Shown here: positions 1 through 7,296 of the stretch, in pieces
Numbering within the stretch: position 1 is the first letter of the stretch
Layout: each line of letters begins with the position of its first letter
Source: an uncultured Collinsella sp.
GTDB lineage: Bacteria > Actinomycetota > Coriobacteriia > Coriobacteriales > Coriobacteriaceae
DNA length: 29,191 bases
Reading direction: 5' to 3'
Assembly (NCBI GenBank): GCA_900541695.1
Contig: UQKL01000023.1
Coordinates: 1-29,191 of the forward strand
Made by a program: the position numbers and the translations under genes
Notes under the pieces: generated by a model
Databases searched by the model: none
Told to the model about the DNA's origin: nothing
What the model saw: only the letters and a program-made list of their open reading frames with translations

Positions 1-162
1 CGACCGGGCCGCGCGGCAAGGAGATATATTGCCAGACCGGAGGGGCCCCGGGGGCGGGAATCTGGACGCACACATTTCCTACACAACTGTGCCCTCAACT
101 GACGCTTGCCAGTTGATAGCTACCGCTCGCCGAGCACATCTTTATATAGAGTGGCCCCTTGG
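1..162. other. Non-coding edge region with small inverted repeats
   Basis: No convincing gene is seen in this stretch, which lies downstream of the phosphohexomutase. It contains a 7-bp inverted repeat, TCAACTG at 95-101 and CAGTTGA at 110-116, which could form a small hairpin. GGCAA/TTGCC arms lie near 15-33. Neither is followed by a good T-run, so I do not call a terminator. Confidence 0.4.
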
Positions 163-1563
163 CTAGAGCCGATATGCGCCCCTGGCCAAAGCGCAGCCGG
201 CATCTAGCAGTTCATCGCGCTCCTCCACCGAAAAGCCCTCGGCGTACACGCGCACCACCGGTTCGGTCCCGCTGGGACGGATCAGCAGCCAGGTGTCATC
301 CTCAAATGCCAGACGTAAGCCGTCCATATGGCTTACGCTCTGCGGCGCCTTGCCGCATATCGACTTGGGATTCACGCCGGGAAGCAGCGTGCGCAACGTC
401 TCGGCATCCTCGGCCTCAAGGCGCAAATCTCGACGTCCGTAACTCGTCTTGCCAAAGCTCGCCTCGAGCTGATCGATAAGCACGCCCAAGGGCGCGCCGG
501 TCTTGGCCATGAGCTCGCACAAAATCAGGCAGGCAAGGATGCCGTCGCGCTCGGGCATGTGCGCGGCGATACCGATACCACCGGCCTCTTCACCGCCCAC
601 GAGAACGCCGCCCTTCTTCATCTCGGCGGCTATATATTTAAAACCGACGGGCTTGATGACCACGCGGCAACCGAGCGCCTCGGCAATGCGACGCACAAGC
701 GTGGAGCATGAAAGGTTGACGACGACGCGTCCCTTTAGATTGCGATACTGGACCAAATCGCCCAAAACGAGCGCCATAATCTGATGTGGATGTATATATC
801 TGCCGCGCTCATCAACCGCGCCGATACGATCGGCGTCGCCATCAGTCACCAGACCGGCGCACGCCCCGTCTTCGACAACTGCACGCTCACAAGCATCCAC
901 CCACGGCTCGACCGGGTCGGGGCAGATATCTCCCCTATCGGTCGTCTCGTCGGCGTGAATCTCATGGACTTCGACGCCAAGCTCTCGAAGCAAGTCGGCA
1001 AGATATCCCTGCGCAGCTCCGCCCATGGGGTCAACCACCACACGCATATGCGCGGCGCGAATGGCATCCGCGTCGACAAACGATGCCACCGCTCGCATAT
1101 AGTCGGGAATGATATCTGCCGTGCGGTATTGCCCCTCAAGCCCCAGCGGCTCGGCGGCCATCGTCTCCTCGAGCTCTTCGATGACATCCTGGTTGGCCGT
1201 CGAGCCATCACCCATCCGCAGCTTGAGGCATAGATAGCCCTGCGGATGATGTGAGCCCGTCACCATAAGCGCGCCGCATGCCTCGCCGTCATACGCAGCC
1301 GCCCACGTAAGAGCGGGAGTCGGCACCGGTCGAGACACGAGCACGGCATCGAGCCCGTGGGCGGCAATCACACCCGCCGCGAGCTCGGCGAACTCGCGCG
1401 CTTGCGGCCGAGTATCAAATCCTACATATACCGTTTTACCGGGATTCGTCTTTTGCCATAGCCTGCCGATAGCATCAGTGACACGAGCGACGTTGTTGAT
1501 AGTAAAGTCTCCGTCGACGCGAGCTCGCCAACCGTCAGTTCCAAAGTGAATTATCGCGCACAC
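163..1563 (-). CDS. Phosphoglucomutase/phosphomannomutase family protein
   Basis: Alpha-D-phosphohexomutase family enzyme that would move phosphate between C1 and C6 of a hexose in the cytoplasm (glucose, mannose or glucosamine phosphate; the substrate cannot be told from sequence). About 466 residues, the usual family length. Visible landmarks in order are FGTDGWRA near the N-terminus, the phosphoserine loop as TGSHHP (Ser104 of this start; the usual form is TASHNP), the metal-binding DGDADR, the sugar-binding GGEEAGG and the C-terminal phosphate-binding RPSGTEP. The frame stays open to 1641, but I prefer the GTG at 1563 because GAGGTG lies 7 nt upstream and FGTDGW then falls at the usual distance from the start. 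A terminator separates it from the methyltransferase gene upstream, so it is probably its own transcription unit. The Ala-to-Gly and Asn-to-His changes in the active loop are unusual. Confidence 0.88.
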   Translation of the reverse strand: MCAIIHFGTDGWRARVDGDFTINNVARVTDAIGRLWQKTNPGKTVYVGFDTRPQAREFAELAAGVIAAHGLDAVLVSRPVPTPALTWAAAYDGEACGALMVTGSHHPQGYLCLKLRMGDGSTANQDVIEELEETMAAEPLGLEGQYRTADIIPDYMRAVASFVDADAIRAAHMRVVVDPMGGAAQGYLADLLRELGVEVHEIHADETTDRGDICPDPVEPWVDACERAVVEDGACAGLVTDGDADRIGAVDERGRYIHPHQIMALVLGDLVQYRNLKGRVVVNLSCSTLVRRIAEALGCRVVIKPVGFKYIAAEMKKGGVLVGGEEAGGIGIAAHMPERDGILACLILCELMAKTGAPLGVLIDQLEASFGKTSYGRRDLRLEAEDAETLRTLLPGVNPKSICGKAPQSVSHMDGLRLAFEDDTWLLIRPSGTEPVVRVYAEGFSVEERDELLDAGCALARGAYRL

Positions 1564-1687
1564 GCGCAGACACCTCGCAGTGTTTGGATCATGGTACGCA
1601 TGAGGTATACCCGCAACGGGCATCCGGCAAGCCGCCGGCACGCTCGTTCACCGTTTAGGCAAAAGCGTCGAGGTGCGCACCGCCAAC

Positions 1688-1713
1688 AAAAAAACCGCCC
1701 CAGCGGGGGCGGT
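1688..1713 (-). terminator. Intrinsic terminator after the homocysteine methyltransferase gene
   Basis: An 8-bp GC-rich stem (ACCGCCCC 1694-1701 with GGGGCGGT 1706-1713, four-base loop) is followed on the minus strand by seven Ts (As at 1688-1694 on the plus strand). It lies about 25 nt past the stop codon at 1739 and ends the dtxR-like/methyltransferase transcript. Confidence 0.9.
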
Positions 1714-1738
1714 GATTCGATACTCCCATTTTCGGGTT

Positions 1739-2632
1739 CTATATATTGAGCGCATCTGCCATAGCGGCTGTCGTAACCGCCGTGGTTCCGCAGCAGCTGC
1801 CTACCATTGCGGCGCCCGCCCGCTTCCACTCGACGCATGCGCGAGCGAAGGCTTCGGGGTCCTCATGCCACACGGGACCATCCTGTGTCTGAACCGGATT
1901 TCCCGCATTGGGACGCACCGTGACGGGAGTAGTCGCCGATGCAACCATCCTGGGCACCGCCGCGTTCGCGGCCGCAAGCGAACAGCAATTAACACCAACC
2001 GAGTTTGCGCCGTGTTTTTCGGCGTACAAAACGGCTGCCTCGATGTTGAGGCCATCGCCCAACAGGTCGCCTTTATCGTCAACGACAAAACTCACCAGGA
2101 CAGGCATACCGTCGGCGGCATCTCGGGCGCCGGCAAGCATGGGCTGCAAATTACGGATAGACGTCACCGTCTCGATCAGCAGACCGTCAACACCAGCATT
2201 GAGCAAGGCGTGCGCTTGTTCGCGCGCAATGCCTCGGATTTCACGATACTCGGCAGAGTCCTCGGCAAACCACTCAATACAAATCGGGCCCATCGAGCCC
2301 AGCAGCAGCTGTGGGTGCGCCTGGCGAGCATCGTCGACGGCCCCGCGATTGACCTCCGCCACGGACGGCGCAATCTGGTCGTGCTTGAGGGCATAGCTTG
2401 ATGCCTGAAAGGTGTTGGTAATGAGCACCTGCGCGCCGGCGGCGACATACAAGCGATGGATACGAGAAACGGTCTGCGGCTCTGCCAGATTCCAAAACGC
2501 CGGTGGAATGTCGGCGGCATCGTACTCACTCAACAGAACACTGCCCATGGGGCCCTGCGCCAACAAGGTCTCGCTCGACAAGCGGCGCGTAAGTTCCTCG
2601 GCACCAAAGCGGTTGTAATAACTCGTATCCAT
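1739..2632 (-). CDS. Homocysteine S-methyltransferase family protein
   Basis: Stand-alone homocysteine S-methyltransferase domain (the family of MmuM, BHMT and the N-terminal module of MetH), which transfers a methyl group to homocysteine to make methionine. The 297 residues cover the whole barrel. The zinc-binding cysteines are visible as GVNCC (Cys216/217) and GSCCGTT (Cys280/281), and the N-terminal GPMGSVLL matches the family G(A/P)MG motif. There is no cobalamin or folate domain, so the methyl donor is probably S-methylmethionine or S-adenosylmethionine, or the protein works with separate MetH modules encoded elsewhere. The ATG at 2632 lies 10 nt after the stop of the metalloregulator gene, so the two are likely co-transcribed. 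A strong terminator follows. Confidence 0.85.
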   Translation of the reverse strand: MDTSYYNRFGAEELTRRLSSETLLAQGPMGSVLLSEYDAADIPPAFWNLAEPQTVSRIHRLYVAAGAQVLITNTFQASSYALKHDQIAPSVAEVNRGAVDDARQAHPQLLLGSMGPICIEWFAEDSAEYREIRGIAREQAHALLNAGVDGLLIETVTSIRNLQPMLAGARDAADGMPVLVSFVVDDKGDLLGDGLNIEAAVLYAEKHGANSVGVNCCSLAAANAAVPRMVASATTPVTVRPNAGNPVQTQDGPVWHEDPEAFARACVEWKRAGAAMVGSCCGTTAVTTAAMADALNI

Positions 2633-2642
2633 ATATATCCCG

Positions 2643-3071
2643 CTATTCCTCGACGCTGATTCCCTGCTTTTCGAGATAGGCGAGCCAGCGGTTCATCGTG
2701 TCCTCGGATAGAGCATGCTCCATCATGCAGGCCTCGGAATCGGCTCGCTCAAATTCGACACCGAGCTCCTGAACCAAAAACGTGCGGACCAGACGATGGC
2801 GATACCAGATAGCCGAGCCGACCTCGCGCCCACGGTCAGTCAGGATAACTTTGCCGTAGTGAGACTGTTCGACAAGTTCAGATGCCTTGAGAGCCGAAAC
2901 CGCCTTGTTGACCGATGCCTTCGAGACGCCAAGGCGCTGTGCGATATCGACCGACCGCACGCCGCCGGTCTCCCCATCTTCGCTTTCGATGCGAACCATG
3001 CACTCCAAGTAGTCTTCGTTCGCCACCGTTAGGTGTAGCTCGCGCGAGCTATTTGTCGTATCCATGAACAT
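2643..3071 (-). CDS. DtxR/MntR-family metal-dependent transcriptional regulator
   Basis: Compact DtxR-family repressor of 142 residues: an N-terminal winged helix-turn-helix (EDYLE start helix; recognition segment RLGVSKASVNKAVSAL) and a dimerisation/metal-binding domain, without the C-terminal SH3-like domain of full-length DtxR. Putative metal ligands combine both subfamilies: the Asp and Glu of EDYLE and the His of WYRHRL match MntR, while EACMMEH has the Cys-x-x-Glu-His of DtxR/IdeR. Fe(II) or Mn(II) is therefore possible. Starts are available at 3086 (GTG), 3071 and 3065 (ATG); I chose 3071 because AGAAGG lies 5 nt upstream. It diverges from pepT, and a perfect palindrome between them is a plausible autoregulatory operator. 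It is probably co-transcribed with the methyltransferase 10 nt downstream. Confidence 0.87.
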   Translation of the reverse strand: MFMDTTNSSRELHLTVANEDYLECMVRIESEDGETGGVRSVDIAQRLGVSKASVNKAVSALKASELVEQSHYGKVILTDRGREVGSAIWYRHRLVRTFLVQELGVEFERADSEACMMEHALSEDTMNRWLAYLEKQGISVEE

Positions 3072-3096
3072 CCGTCCCTTCTGCACTCAATGGCTG

Positions 3097-3147
3097 ATTC
3101 TACCCCATCCAAGCGTCGCGGTATGCCGCGGCATACCGTGCTAGAGT
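3097..3147. promoter_or_regulatory. Divergent promoters sharing a perfect 20-bp palindrome
   Basis: CGGTATGCCGCGGCATACCG at 3119-3138 is a perfect 20-bp palindrome. On the minus side a -10 box TAGAAT (3097-3102) lies 16 bp away; on the plus side a TGC-extended -10 TAGAGT (3142-3147) lies 3 bp past the palindrome, so its -35 position also falls inside it. The palindrome therefore covers the -35 region of both promoters, as expected for an operator controlling both genes. The -35 hexamers themselves are poor. The cognate regulator is inferred to be the adjacent DtxR-family protein, unproven. Confidence 0.6.
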
Positions 3148-3185
3148 TCTTGTTGCACACGACGACCAAGATTGGAGCGATCTTT

Positions 3186-4433
3186 ATGGAAAACACCACC
3201 ACGGACCCCGACGTCCTCGAGCGTTTTTTGCGCTATGTCCAGATCAACACGCAGTCCGAGGATGCCAACTGCGACCAGGTGCCGTCGAGCACCGTACAGT
3301 TCGACCTTGCCAACGTGCTTGCCGAAGAACTGCGCGAGCTGGGTGCAACCGATGCCCATGTAAGCGAAAACGCCTATGTCTGCGCGCACATTCCCGCTAG
3401 CGCCGGTTCCGAGAATAAGCCCGCCCTGGGCCTGATCGCGCACCTCGATACCACCGAGGTCGCGCCGGGCGCCGGCGTAGCGCCGCACATCGTGCACTAC
3501 GAGGGCGGCGATCTGGTTTGCGGCATCGTCGACGGCAAGCCCGTGTCCATGAGCACCGCCAAACTTCCTGCCCTCAACAACCTGGTGGGTGAGGACCTTG
3601 TCTGTACCGACGGAACTACGCTGCTGGGCGCCGATGACAAGGCGGGTGTCGCCGAAATCATGGCGCTTGTCGCACGCATCGCGCAGGATCCCTCCCTGCC
3701 CCATCCCGCGCTCGGCATTTGCTTCTGCCCGGACGAGGAAATCGGTCACGGTGCCGAGCTGTTGGATATCGAGGCCTTCGGCTGCAAGTACGCTTACACG
3801 GTCGACGGCGGTCCGGTTGGCGAGCTTGAGTGGGAGTGCTTCAACGCCGCCGAGGCAACCGTTCGCTTTGAGGGCCAGTCCATTCACCCCGGCGACGCCA
3901 AGGGGCGCATGGTCAACGCGGGCAACCTGTTCTGCGACTTCAACGCCCTGCTCCCCTACGAGCAGCGCCCGGAATACACCGAGGGCTACGAGGGCTTCTA
4001 TCACCTTGAGGGCGTCTCGGCAACGGTCGACCATGCCACGGCGCGCTATATCGTCCGTGATCACGATGCCGCCAAGTTCCAGCAGAAACTCGAGCTGATG
4101 AATGCCGCCGCCGCACTGCTCAACCAGCGACTGGGCGAGGAGCGCGTAACGGTCGAGATTAAGCAGCAGTATCGAAATATGGCCGAGATCGTTCGTGACT
4201 ATCCCGAGCTTATTGATGTTGCCAAGGAAGCCTACCTTGCCTGCGGCGTTGAGCCCCAAGTACTGCCGATTCGCGGCGGCACCGACGGCGCACAGCTGTC
4301 GTTCCGCGGCCTGCCCTGCCCCAACCTCTCGACAGGCGGCTACTGTTACCACGGCGTCAACGAGTTTGTCCCGGTCAGCTCGCTCGTCAAGATGACCGAC
4401 GTCCTGCAGGAGCTCGTCGCCCGTTTCGCATAA
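3186..4433 (+). CDS. pepT: Peptidase T (tripeptide aminopeptidase)
   Basis: M20B-family di-zinc aminopeptidase that removes the N-terminal residue of tripeptides in the cytoplasm. It is 415 residues, the normal PepT length. Visible motifs are AHLDTTEVAPG (zinc-ligand His86), LLGADDKAG (bridging Asp150), the catalytic/ligand pair CPDEE (Glu184/185), the SIHPG dimerisation-domain His segment and the C-terminal GGTDGAQLSFRG. The frame is open from 3090, but the ATG at 3186 gives the standard PepT N-terminus and has GGAG about 9-10 nt upstream; the earlier start would lie inside the promoter. It is the only plus-strand gene of the window and is followed by a strong terminator. The operator upstream suggests metal- or regulator-dependent expression (inference). 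Confidence 0.95.
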   Translation: MENTTTDPDVLERFLRYVQINTQSEDANCDQVPSSTVQFDLANVLAEELRELGATDAHVSENAYVCAHIPASAGSENKPALGLIAHLDTTEVAPGAGVAPHIVHYEGGDLVCGIVDGKPVSMSTAKLPALNNLVGEDLVCTDGTTLLGADDKAGVAEIMALVARIAQDPSLPHPALGICFCPDEEIGHGAELLDIEAFGCKYAYTVDGGPVGELEWECFNAAEATVRFEGQSIHPGDAKGRMVNAGNLFCDFNALLPYEQRPEYTEGYEGFYHLEGVSATVDHATARYIVRDHDAAKFQQKLELMNAAAALLNQRLGEERVTVEIKQQYRNMAEIVRDYPELIDVAKEAYLACGVEPQVLPIRGGTDGAQLSFRGLPCPNLSTGGYCYHGVNEFVPVSSLVKMTDVLQELVARFA

Positions 4434-4462
4434 GACTGGCCGCATGAGGCCAAAAGACGAAT

Positions 4463-4496
4463 CGCCCCGTCCTCAACCGAGAACGGGGCGTTTTTT
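4463..4496 (+). terminator. Intrinsic terminator of pepT
   Basis: CGCCCCGT (4463-4470) pairs with ACGGGGCG (4483-4490) around a 12-nt loop and is followed by six Ts (4491-4496), 29 nt after the pepT stop codon. Confidence 0.93.
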
Positions 4497-4519
4497 GGTG
4501 CAAGAAAAGTAGTCGGCAT

Positions 4520-4682
4520 CGCAGGTTGAGCCAACGTCAGCGAGCGACGTCCAGAGCGAACAAGTTGGCATGAAAAAGGCAGGGCATTGACCTTCTGGTC
4601 ATGCCCTGCCTTTTGAATGACAAATTGTAGCTCTGGGCGTCGCGCAGCGTCGAGCCGCTACGCGGGCTGGTAAGCCCGCGTA
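4520..4682 (-). repeat. Structured intergenic repeat, copy A (3' of the LCP gene)
   Basis: Read on the minus strand from the LCP stop codon, this starts with a perfect 10-bp hairpin (TACGCGGGCT 4659-4668, AGCCCGCGTA 4673-4682, GGTA between them on the plus strand). A near-continuous hairpin of about 98 nt follows (4545-4642): 13-bp outer stem (4545-4557 with 4630-4642, one G-U), middle stem (4560-4571 with 4617-4628, two mismatches), inner stem (4574-4587 with 4601-4614) and an apical GACC-TTCT-GGTC hairpin with a single bulged base at 4588. The inner stem is flanked by A5 on the left and T4 on the right, so it may terminate transcription in both directions. A box CGCAGGTTGAGC (4520-4531) is shared with copy B. 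Confidence 0.85.
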
Positions 4683-4685
4683 ACC

Positions 4686-5912
4686 CTAGTAGTTGGCTTC
4701 GTAGCCGTTGCCGTCACCGGTGGGCTCTTCGTAGTAATCGGAGCCGTCGCTCGAATCGTCGGAATCGTCCGAGCCACCCGACGAGGTCGCGGTGCCATAT
4801 GCGTAGTCCTCGGACGTATTGTTGTTGAGGTCACCGATCGTGGAGCTGGAGCCGTCTGAAAGGCCCATGGTGTTGGGGCCCTTGGGATCCTCACCGGCGT
4901 CGACGCGGGCCATCATTTCCTTAAGCTCGTCTTCGTAAACAAAGACATAGCTCACGCCGTCGATCATAGTGCTGTCGTCGGCGTACGAGGGCAGGTTGGC
5001 CGAGTAGATGCCCTCGACATCCATGCCGCGCATGGCGTTGACCGTGGACACGATATCCTGAACGCTCATATCGGTTACGAGCATATCGGACAGCGAATTA
5101 ACCAGGCCAAAGATCTTCGTGGCATCGAAGTTATTGAGAATCTGGTTGGCAAGGGCGCCAAGCACCTGACGCTGATGGCGCATGCGCGTGTAATCGCCGT
5201 CGGCATAGGTGTAGCGGCAGCGGGCATAGGTAAGGGCAGTAGCGCCGTCCATATGCTGCTGACCAGCGGTAATCTTAATATCCAGGTGCTCGGGATCGTC
5301 GACGTCGTCGGTCGCGTTGATGTCGATACCGCCAACCGAATCAATAAGCGACTGCATGCCGTCAAAGCTGACCTCGGCATAGTGAGAAATCTGCACGCCG
5401 CACAGCTCGTTGACCGCCTGGACCATGGCCTCGGCGCCGCCAACGGTGTGGCAGGCGTTGATCTTCATGGTCTCGCCCTTGTACACGACCTTGGTGTCGC
5501 GCGGAACGGAAATGAGCGTCGCCTGCTTTTGCGTGGGGTCGATGCGTGCCAGGATAATCGAGTCGGCACGATACGTATCTTCGCCCGGACGACCGTCGGT
5601 ACCAAGAAGCAACACGTAGAACGGATCTTTTGCCTCATCGGTATCGACCAGAATCTGGCGCAGGTTGTTGGTAATGACATTGGAGTCGCCAAGCTTGCCC
5701 ATGATAGTGGCAAACCACAGACCTGCAGCGGTCGTGGCGCTCAGCAACACACCGAGCACGGCGATGAGCGCGACACGGCGAACCGTGCGGCCGCGACGGC
5801 GCTGACGGGCGCGCTCGGAATAGCGTGCGACATTGTCGCGACTGTAGATCTTGGCCTGCGCACCAGTCGAGGGTCTTCGGGTGTTATCCGCTAGGGGCTT
5901 CTTGTTAAACAT
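4686..5912 (-). CDS. LytR-CpsA-Psr (LCP) family cell-wall glycopolymer ligase
   Basis: Membrane-anchored phosphotransferase of the LCP family, which attaches lipid-linked glycopolymers to peptidoglycan on the outer face of the membrane. 408 residues: a basic cytoplasmic tail (about 1-45, rich in Arg), one transmembrane segment (about 46-71), then the LCP domain with FYVLLLGTDGRPGE, RADSIILARIDP and ISVPRDTKVV, the Asp and Arg residues expected to bind pyrophosphate lipid and magnesium. The last about 70 residues are Ser/Asp/Gly-rich low complexity and probably disordered. The ATG at 5912 is chosen with AGGT just upstream; a TTG at 5918 has no ribosome site. It follows murA by 12 nt and is surely in the same operon. 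Copy A of the structured repeat begins 3 nt past its stop codon. Confidence 0.92.
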   Translation of the reverse strand: MFNKKPLADNTRRPSTGAQAKIYSRDNVARYSERARQRRRGRTVRRVALIAVLGVLLSATTAAGLWFATIMGKLGDSNVITNNLRQILVDTDEAKDPFYVLLLGTDGRPGEDTYRADSIILARIDPTQKQATLISVPRDTKVVYKGETMKINACHTVGGAEAMVQAVNELCGVQISHYAEVSFDGMQSLIDSVGGIDINATDDVDDPEHLDIKITAGQQHMDGATALTYARCRYTYADGDYTRMRHQRQVLGALANQILNNFDATKIFGLVNSLSDMLVTDMSVQDIVSTVNAMRGMDVEGIYSANLPSYADDSTMIDGVSYVFVYEDELKEMMARVDAGEDPKGPNTMGLSDGSSSTIGDLNNNTSEDYAYGTATSSGGSDDSDDSSDGSDYYEEPTGDGNGYEANY

Positions 5913-5924
5913 AGGCAACCTGCA

Positions 5925-7208
5925 TTAGTAGATGACGGGATCGGGAACGGTGGCATGTTCGACATGCGCGCCAAGCGCCTGCAGCTTTTCGACAAACTGC
6001 TCGTAGCCACGTTTGATGTGATGGATGGCCGAGACCTCGGTAACGCCATCGGCGATAAGACCGGCAACCACAAGAGCCGCGCCGCCACGCAGGTCGGGTG
6101 AGGTGACCTGTGCGCCCGAGAAGCCCTTGACGCCGTGAATCATGGCGTGATGGCTCTCGATACGAATATCGGCACCCATACGCACGAGCTCGGAGGCGAA
6201 CATGAAGCGGTTCTCGAAGATGTTCTCGGTAATTACGGAGCTTCCGTCGGCAAGGGCCGAAAGCACCATGATCTGCGCCTGCATGTCGGTCGGGAAACCC
6301 GGGAACGGAAGCGTCTGGATATCGACCGGCTTGATGCGCTCGGCGCGATTGACGTGGACACCGTTCTCGATACGCTCGCACTCGATGCCCATAAGTTCCA
6401 TCTTTTTGAGCACCATTCCCAGGTGGATGGGGCAGAAGCCCGTAACATCGACGCCGCGCTCATCGGCCATGAGGGCGCCGGCGACGATAAAGGTGCCGGC
6501 CTCGATGCGGTCACCCACCACGCAATGGGTAACGGGATGCAGCTCCTCCACGCCCTCGATGGTCACGACGGGCGTGCCTGCGCCGACGATCTTGGCACCC
6601 ATCTCGTTGAGCATGTTGGCAAGGTCGACGATCTCGGGCTCGCGGGCAGCGTTGTCGATAACCGTGGTGCCCTGTGCGCGCACGGCAGCCATGATGAGGT
6701 TCTCGGTGGCGCCCACGCTCGCGAATTCGAGCGTGACGGTGGTGCCGTGCAGACCCTGGGGAGCACTGGCGTTGATGTAGCCGTGGGCGGTGTCGAACTC
6801 GACGCCCAGAGCCTCGAGACCCAAGATATGCATATCGATCTTGCGAGCACCCAGGTTGTCGCCGCCCGGCATGGCGATCTTGGCGCGATGGAAACGACCC
6901 AGCAGGGGACCCATCACAGCCGTGGAGGCGCGCATCTTGGCGACAAGCTCGTAGGGCGCCTCCCAAGAATCGACCCGGGAGGTATCGATCTCGAGCGTGT
7001 GCTCGTCGAGAACATCGATCGTAGCGCCCATGTCCTTGAGCACCTTGCCCATCACGTGGACATCGGAAATATCGGGCACGTTCCGCAGCGTCGTCTTGCC
7101 CGGCGCCAGAAGCGTTGCCGCCATAAGTTTGAGCGCGGAGTTCTTAGCACCCGAGACAGGCACGGAACCTCCGATGGCGTGGCCACCCTCAACGCGGATA
7201 ATATCCAA
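5925..7208 (-). CDS. murA: UDP-N-acetylglucosamine 1-carboxyvinyltransferase, Asp117 type
   Basis: First committed step of peptidoglycan synthesis: transfer of enolpyruvate from PEP to UDP-GlcNAc in the cytoplasm. 427 residues, full length. Family features include SGAKNSALKLMA near the N-terminus (substrate Lys-Asn pair at 22-23), the RAST segment around residue 93 and the loop MPGGDNLGARKIDMH. At the position of the fosfomycin-alkylated Cys115 of E. coli the codon at 6858-6860 encodes Asp (Asp117), as reported for MurA of Mycobacterium and Chlamydia, which are naturally insensitive to fosfomycin. Translation starts at TTG 7208 after AAAGGG. The only gap to atpC holds a terminator hairpin, so expression probably depends partly on read-through from the ATP synthase operon. 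The LCP gene follows in the same operon. Confidence 0.96.
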   Translation of the reverse strand: MDIIRVEGGHAIGGSVPVSGAKNSALKLMAATLLAPGKTTLRNVPDISDVHVMGKVLKDMGATIDVLDEHTLEIDTSRVDSWEAPYELVAKMRASTAVMGPLLGRFHRAKIAMPGGDNLGARKIDMHILGLEALGVEFDTAHGYINASAPQGLHGTTVTLEFASVGATENLIMAAVRAQGTTVIDNAAREPEIVDLANMLNEMGAKIVGAGTPVVTIEGVEELHPVTHCVVGDRIEAGTFIVAGALMADERGVDVTGFCPIHLGMVLKKMELMGIECERIENGVHVNRAERIKPVDIQTLPFPGFPTDMQAQIMVLSALADGSSVITENIFENRFMFASELVRMGADIRIESHHAMIHGVKGFSGAQVTSPDLRGGAALVVAGLIADGVTEVSAIHHIKRGYEQFVEKLQALGAHVEHATVPDPVIY

Positions 7209-7221
7209 GGTCTACCCTTTC

Positions 7222-7260
7222 AAAAAGCATGCCCGGGGTGGCTGGGCCATCCCGGGCATG
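7222..7260 (-). terminator. Terminator/attenuator between atpC and murA
   Basis: A 14-bp stem (7228-7241 with 7247-7260, one G-U type pair, five-base loop) is followed on the minus strand by TTTTT (7222-7226). It lies 36 nt past the atpC stop. The T-run ends only 13 nt before the murA TTG, directly next to its ribosome site, leaving no room for a murA promoter after the hairpin. Confidence 0.9.
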
Positions 7261-7296
7261 ATGTGTTCGCAAATGGTCGAACGCTAAAACGTTTGA

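Noticed and set aside
3141..4445. Minus-strand open frame opposite pepT
   Set aside because: Antisense shadow; pepT has all family motifs and its own ribosome site and terminator.
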